Assembly (NCBI GenBank): GCA_945870015.1
Contig: CAMBQS010000168.1
Location: 1-7,229 of the forward strand
Direction of reading: 5' to 3'
Source of the DNA: Desulfocicer vacuolatum DSM 3385
GTDB taxonomy: Bacteria > Desulfobacterota > Desulfobacteria > Desulfobacterales > SURF-7
Length of the DNA stretch: 7,229 nt
Shown: positions 5,849 through 7,229 of the stretch, piece after piece
How positions within the stretch are numbered: position 1 is the first letter of the stretch
How the letters are laid out: each line of letters begins with the position of its first letter
Position numbers and translations under genes: made by a program
The notes under the pieces: generated by a model
Told to the model about the DNA's origin: nothing
Seen by the model: the letters and a program-made list of their open reading frames with translations, nothing else
Database searches by the model: none

Positions 5849-6604
5849 ATGGGAAAACGGAAACCCTTGATTGCCGGAAACTGGAAAATGTTCAAAACCT
5901 GCTCAGAGGCGGTTGAGACTGCATCAAAGCTTGTCAAACTGTCATCCGATGTGACAGATACCGATATCATGATTGCACCAACCTTTACCTCCCTTGCACT
6001 GGTTTCAAAAATCACTGCCGGATCCAATGTCGGGCTTGGAGCCCAGAATCTTTTCTGGGAAGCCCAGGGTGCGTATACAGGAGAGATATCCGCCCAGATG
6101 ATCCTGTCTGCCGGATGCAGCTATGCGATCATCGGCCATTCCGAACGCCGCCAGTTTTTCGGTGAAACCGATCAATCGGTCAATAAAAAAATCAATACCG
6201 CTATTCAATCCGGACTGATACCGGTCATGTGCATTGGCGAGACCGGACCGGAAAGAGATGCGGATAAAACATTTTCTATTCTTGACAAACAGGTGCAAAT
6301 GGGGTTAGAAGGTTTTTCTTCAGGGGATCTTCGCTCTCTGGTGATTGCCTACGAGCCTGTCTGGGCCATTGGAACGGGTAAAACCGCTACCAGCGGTCAG
6401 GCGCAGGAGGTTCACCGGTTTTTGCGGTCCCTGATTGAAAAAAAATTTGACAAAAACCTTGCTGAGTCCATCAGGATATTATATGGAGGGAGCGTCAAAC
6501 CGGACAATATCGCAGAATTGATGTCCATGCCGGATATTGACGGAGCACTGGTTGGCGGTGCAAGCCTGGATCCTGAAGTATTCAGCAAAATCATACACTT
6601 TTAG
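5849..6604 (+). CDS. tpiA: Triose-phosphate isomerase
   Basis: This TIM-barrel enzyme interconverts dihydroxyacetone phosphate and glyceraldehyde-3-phosphate. With ATG 5849 the protein has 251 residues, the normal length. K13 lies in the N-terminal GNWKM motif. The catalytic histidine H97 is in AIIGHSERR, and the catalytic glutamate E169 is in AYEPVWAIGTGKTAT, which also contains the mobile loop 6. The phosphate-binding LYGGSVKPDN is at 211-220 and DGALVGGASL at 231-240. AAGGAGA (5836-5842) is well spaced from ATG 5849. An upstream in-frame ATG at 5774 would add 25 residues encoded by the hairpin loop and T tract, with no family support. secG follows after 23 bases. Confidence 0.97.
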   Translation: MGKRKPLIAGNWKMFKTCSEAVETASKLVKLSSDVTDTDIMIAPTFTSLALVSKITAGSNVGLGAQNLFWEAQGAYTGEISAQMILSAGCSYAIIGHSERRQFFGETDQSVNKKINTAIQSGLIPVMCIGETGPERDADKTFSILDKQVQMGLEGFSSGDLRSLVIAYEPVWAIGTGKTATSGQAQEVHRFLRSLIEKKFDKNLAESIRILYGGSVKPDNIAELMSMPDIDGALVGGASLDPEVFSKIIHF

Positions 6605-6627
6605 GTTAAGGTCTATCTGGTCATTAT

Positions 6628-7038
6628 ATGGAAATTTTAATTATAATACTGCATGTTATCGTATGCCTGGCGCTGATCATGATCGTGCTGCTTCAGACCG
6701 GTAAAGGTGCAGACATGGGCGCAGCTTTTGGCGGCGGCAGCAGTCAGACTCTTTTCGGCAGCACCGGGGCCAGCTCTTTTTTAAGCAAGGCGACCACTTT
6801 TGCAGCCATTATCTTCATGGGAACCTGTTTTATCCTGGCATATCTATCTGCCAATCGCCAGTCCACTTCCATCATGAAAGAGGCAAAAACCAAAGCTGAA
6901 CAGACAGCGCCAGCCCAGCCCGCAGCAAAAGCACCGGAAGTACCGGCCGCACCAGCTTCGGCTCCGGCTCAGCAAGCGACTGCTGAAACACCGGCTGCAC
7001 CTGCCCAGACCGGAAAACCTCCGGCCAAGGCAGAATAA
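6628..7038 (+). CDS. secG: Protein translocase subunit SecG with Ala/Pro-rich tail
   Basis: SecG is the small inner-membrane subunit of SecYEG that assists SecA-driven protein export. The 136 residues contain two hydrophobic helices (about 2-22 and 54-74) joined by the conserved loop LLQTGKGADMGAAFGGGSSQTLFGSTGASSFLSKAT. After residue 90 the protein becomes a low-complexity tail rich in Ala, Pro and Gln, ending GKPPAKAE. Such tails vary widely in proteobacterial SecG and are probably exposed in solution. The ribosome-binding site is weak (AAGG about 15 bases upstream), so translation may depend on coupling to tpiA. A tRNA-Leu gene follows 14 bases after the stop, a linkage also seen in E. coli (secG-leuU). 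Confidence 0.93.
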   Translation: MEILIIILHVIVCLALIMIVLLQTGKGADMGAAFGGGSSQTLFGSTGASSFLSKATTFAAIIFMGTCFILAYLSANRQSTSIMKEAKTKAEQTAPAQPAAKAPEVPAAPASAPAQQATAETPAAPAQTGKPPAKAE

Positions 7039-7052
7039 AAAATATACCTCGT

Positions 7053-7137
7053 GCCGAAGTGGTGGAATTGGTAGACACGCTATCTTGAGGGGGTAGTGGT
7101 AACAACCGTGCCGGTTCAAGTCCGGCCTTCGGCACCA
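7053..7137 (+). tRNA. leuU: tRNA-Leu, anticodon GAG
   Basis: The 85-base gene folds as a class II tRNA. The acceptor stem is GCCGAAG (7053-7059) with CTTCGGC (7127-7133), then discriminator A and an encoded CCA (7135-7137). The D arm is GTG...CAC with the leucine-typical GAATTGGTAGA loop. The anticodon stem is CTATC/GGTAG (7080-7084, 7092-7096) with one T-G pair and loop TTGAGGG, giving anticodon GAG (7087-7089) for CUC/CUU codons. A long variable arm (7097-7109, GGT/ACC stem) and the T arm GCCGG-TTCAAGT-CCGGC (7110-7126) complete it. No separate promoter is evident, so it is probably processed from the secG transcript. Confidence 0.97.
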
Positions 7138-7150
7138 TCAAATAAAAACA

Positions 7151-7185
7151 AAAAAGGGGCTATGCAAAAAGCATAGCCCCTTTTT
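7151..7185. terminator. Strong, probably bidirectional intrinsic terminator
   Basis: AAAAAGGGGCTATGC (7151-7165) pairs perfectly with GCATAGCCCCTTTTT (7171-7185) around an AAAAA loop. The GC-rich core is flanked by A5 on one side and T5 on the other, so it can terminate from either direction. It closes the tpiA-secG-tRNA-Leu unit. Confidence 0.92.
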
Positions 7186-7196
7186 CGTGTGACAAG

Positions 7197-7229
7197 TTAA
7201 ACCCGTTCATCCTCTCCCATAAATTTTTG
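7197..7229 (-). CDS. Possible 3' end of a convergent gene, cut by the window
   Basis: On the minus strand the last 33 bases read as ten open codons ending KFMGEDERV and then TAA (7199-7197), about a dozen bases from the bidirectional terminator. The stop placement next to a terminator suits a convergent gene end. Ten codons are too few to identify a protein, and the open frame could be chance. Confidence 0.25.
   Translation of the reverse strand, partial: QKFMGEDERV

Overview
The window is a gram-negative chromosomal housekeeping region. It most resembles a sulfate-reducing Desulfobacterota bacterium of the Desulfobacteraceae type (formerly deltaproteobacteria). That assignment is inferred from gene order (rpoN-hpf-ptsN-rapZ-EIIA-Man, then gap, tpiA-secG-tRNA-Leu), moderate base composition and protein style; no marker gene fixes the taxon. 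All complete genes lie on the + strand.

Positions 1-2474 hold the sigma-54 cluster: rpoN (only its first two or three codons are missing), a long-form hpf, and ptsN. Positions 2475-2727 are non-coding. They carry a nested palindrome of about 121 bp with 15-bp terminal inverted repeats and a possible TTTC target duplication, which looks like a REP/MITE-type element. A plausible sigma-70 promoter sits on its right edge. Then come rapZ (GTG start), a 108-bp gap with a possible promoter and a hairpin, an orphan mannose-family EIIA, and rimI, which is tightly coupled to that EIIA through a TTG start.

Positions 4610-7137 hold central carbon metabolism and secretion genes: type I gap, a structured gap-tpiA intergenic region (TTGACA promoter-like box, possible 27-codon leader ORF, strong terminator-like hairpin), tpiA, secG and tRNA-Leu(GAG). 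A strong, probably bidirectional terminator follows. The last 33 bp may be the 3' end of a convergent minus-strand gene.

Functionally, the first half combines sigma-54 transcription, ribosome hibernation and two phosphorylatable EIIA proteins that lack a permease, EI or HPr here, plus RapZ. This resembles the enterobacterial rpoN-hpf-ptsN-rapZ-npr operon, with an EIIA-Man in place of NPr. The second half supplies two triose-phosphate enzymes (no pgk present), the SecG translocon subunit and a leucine tRNA. I found no new multi-gene system. The most interesting material is in the intergenic regions at 2475-2727 and 5709-5848.
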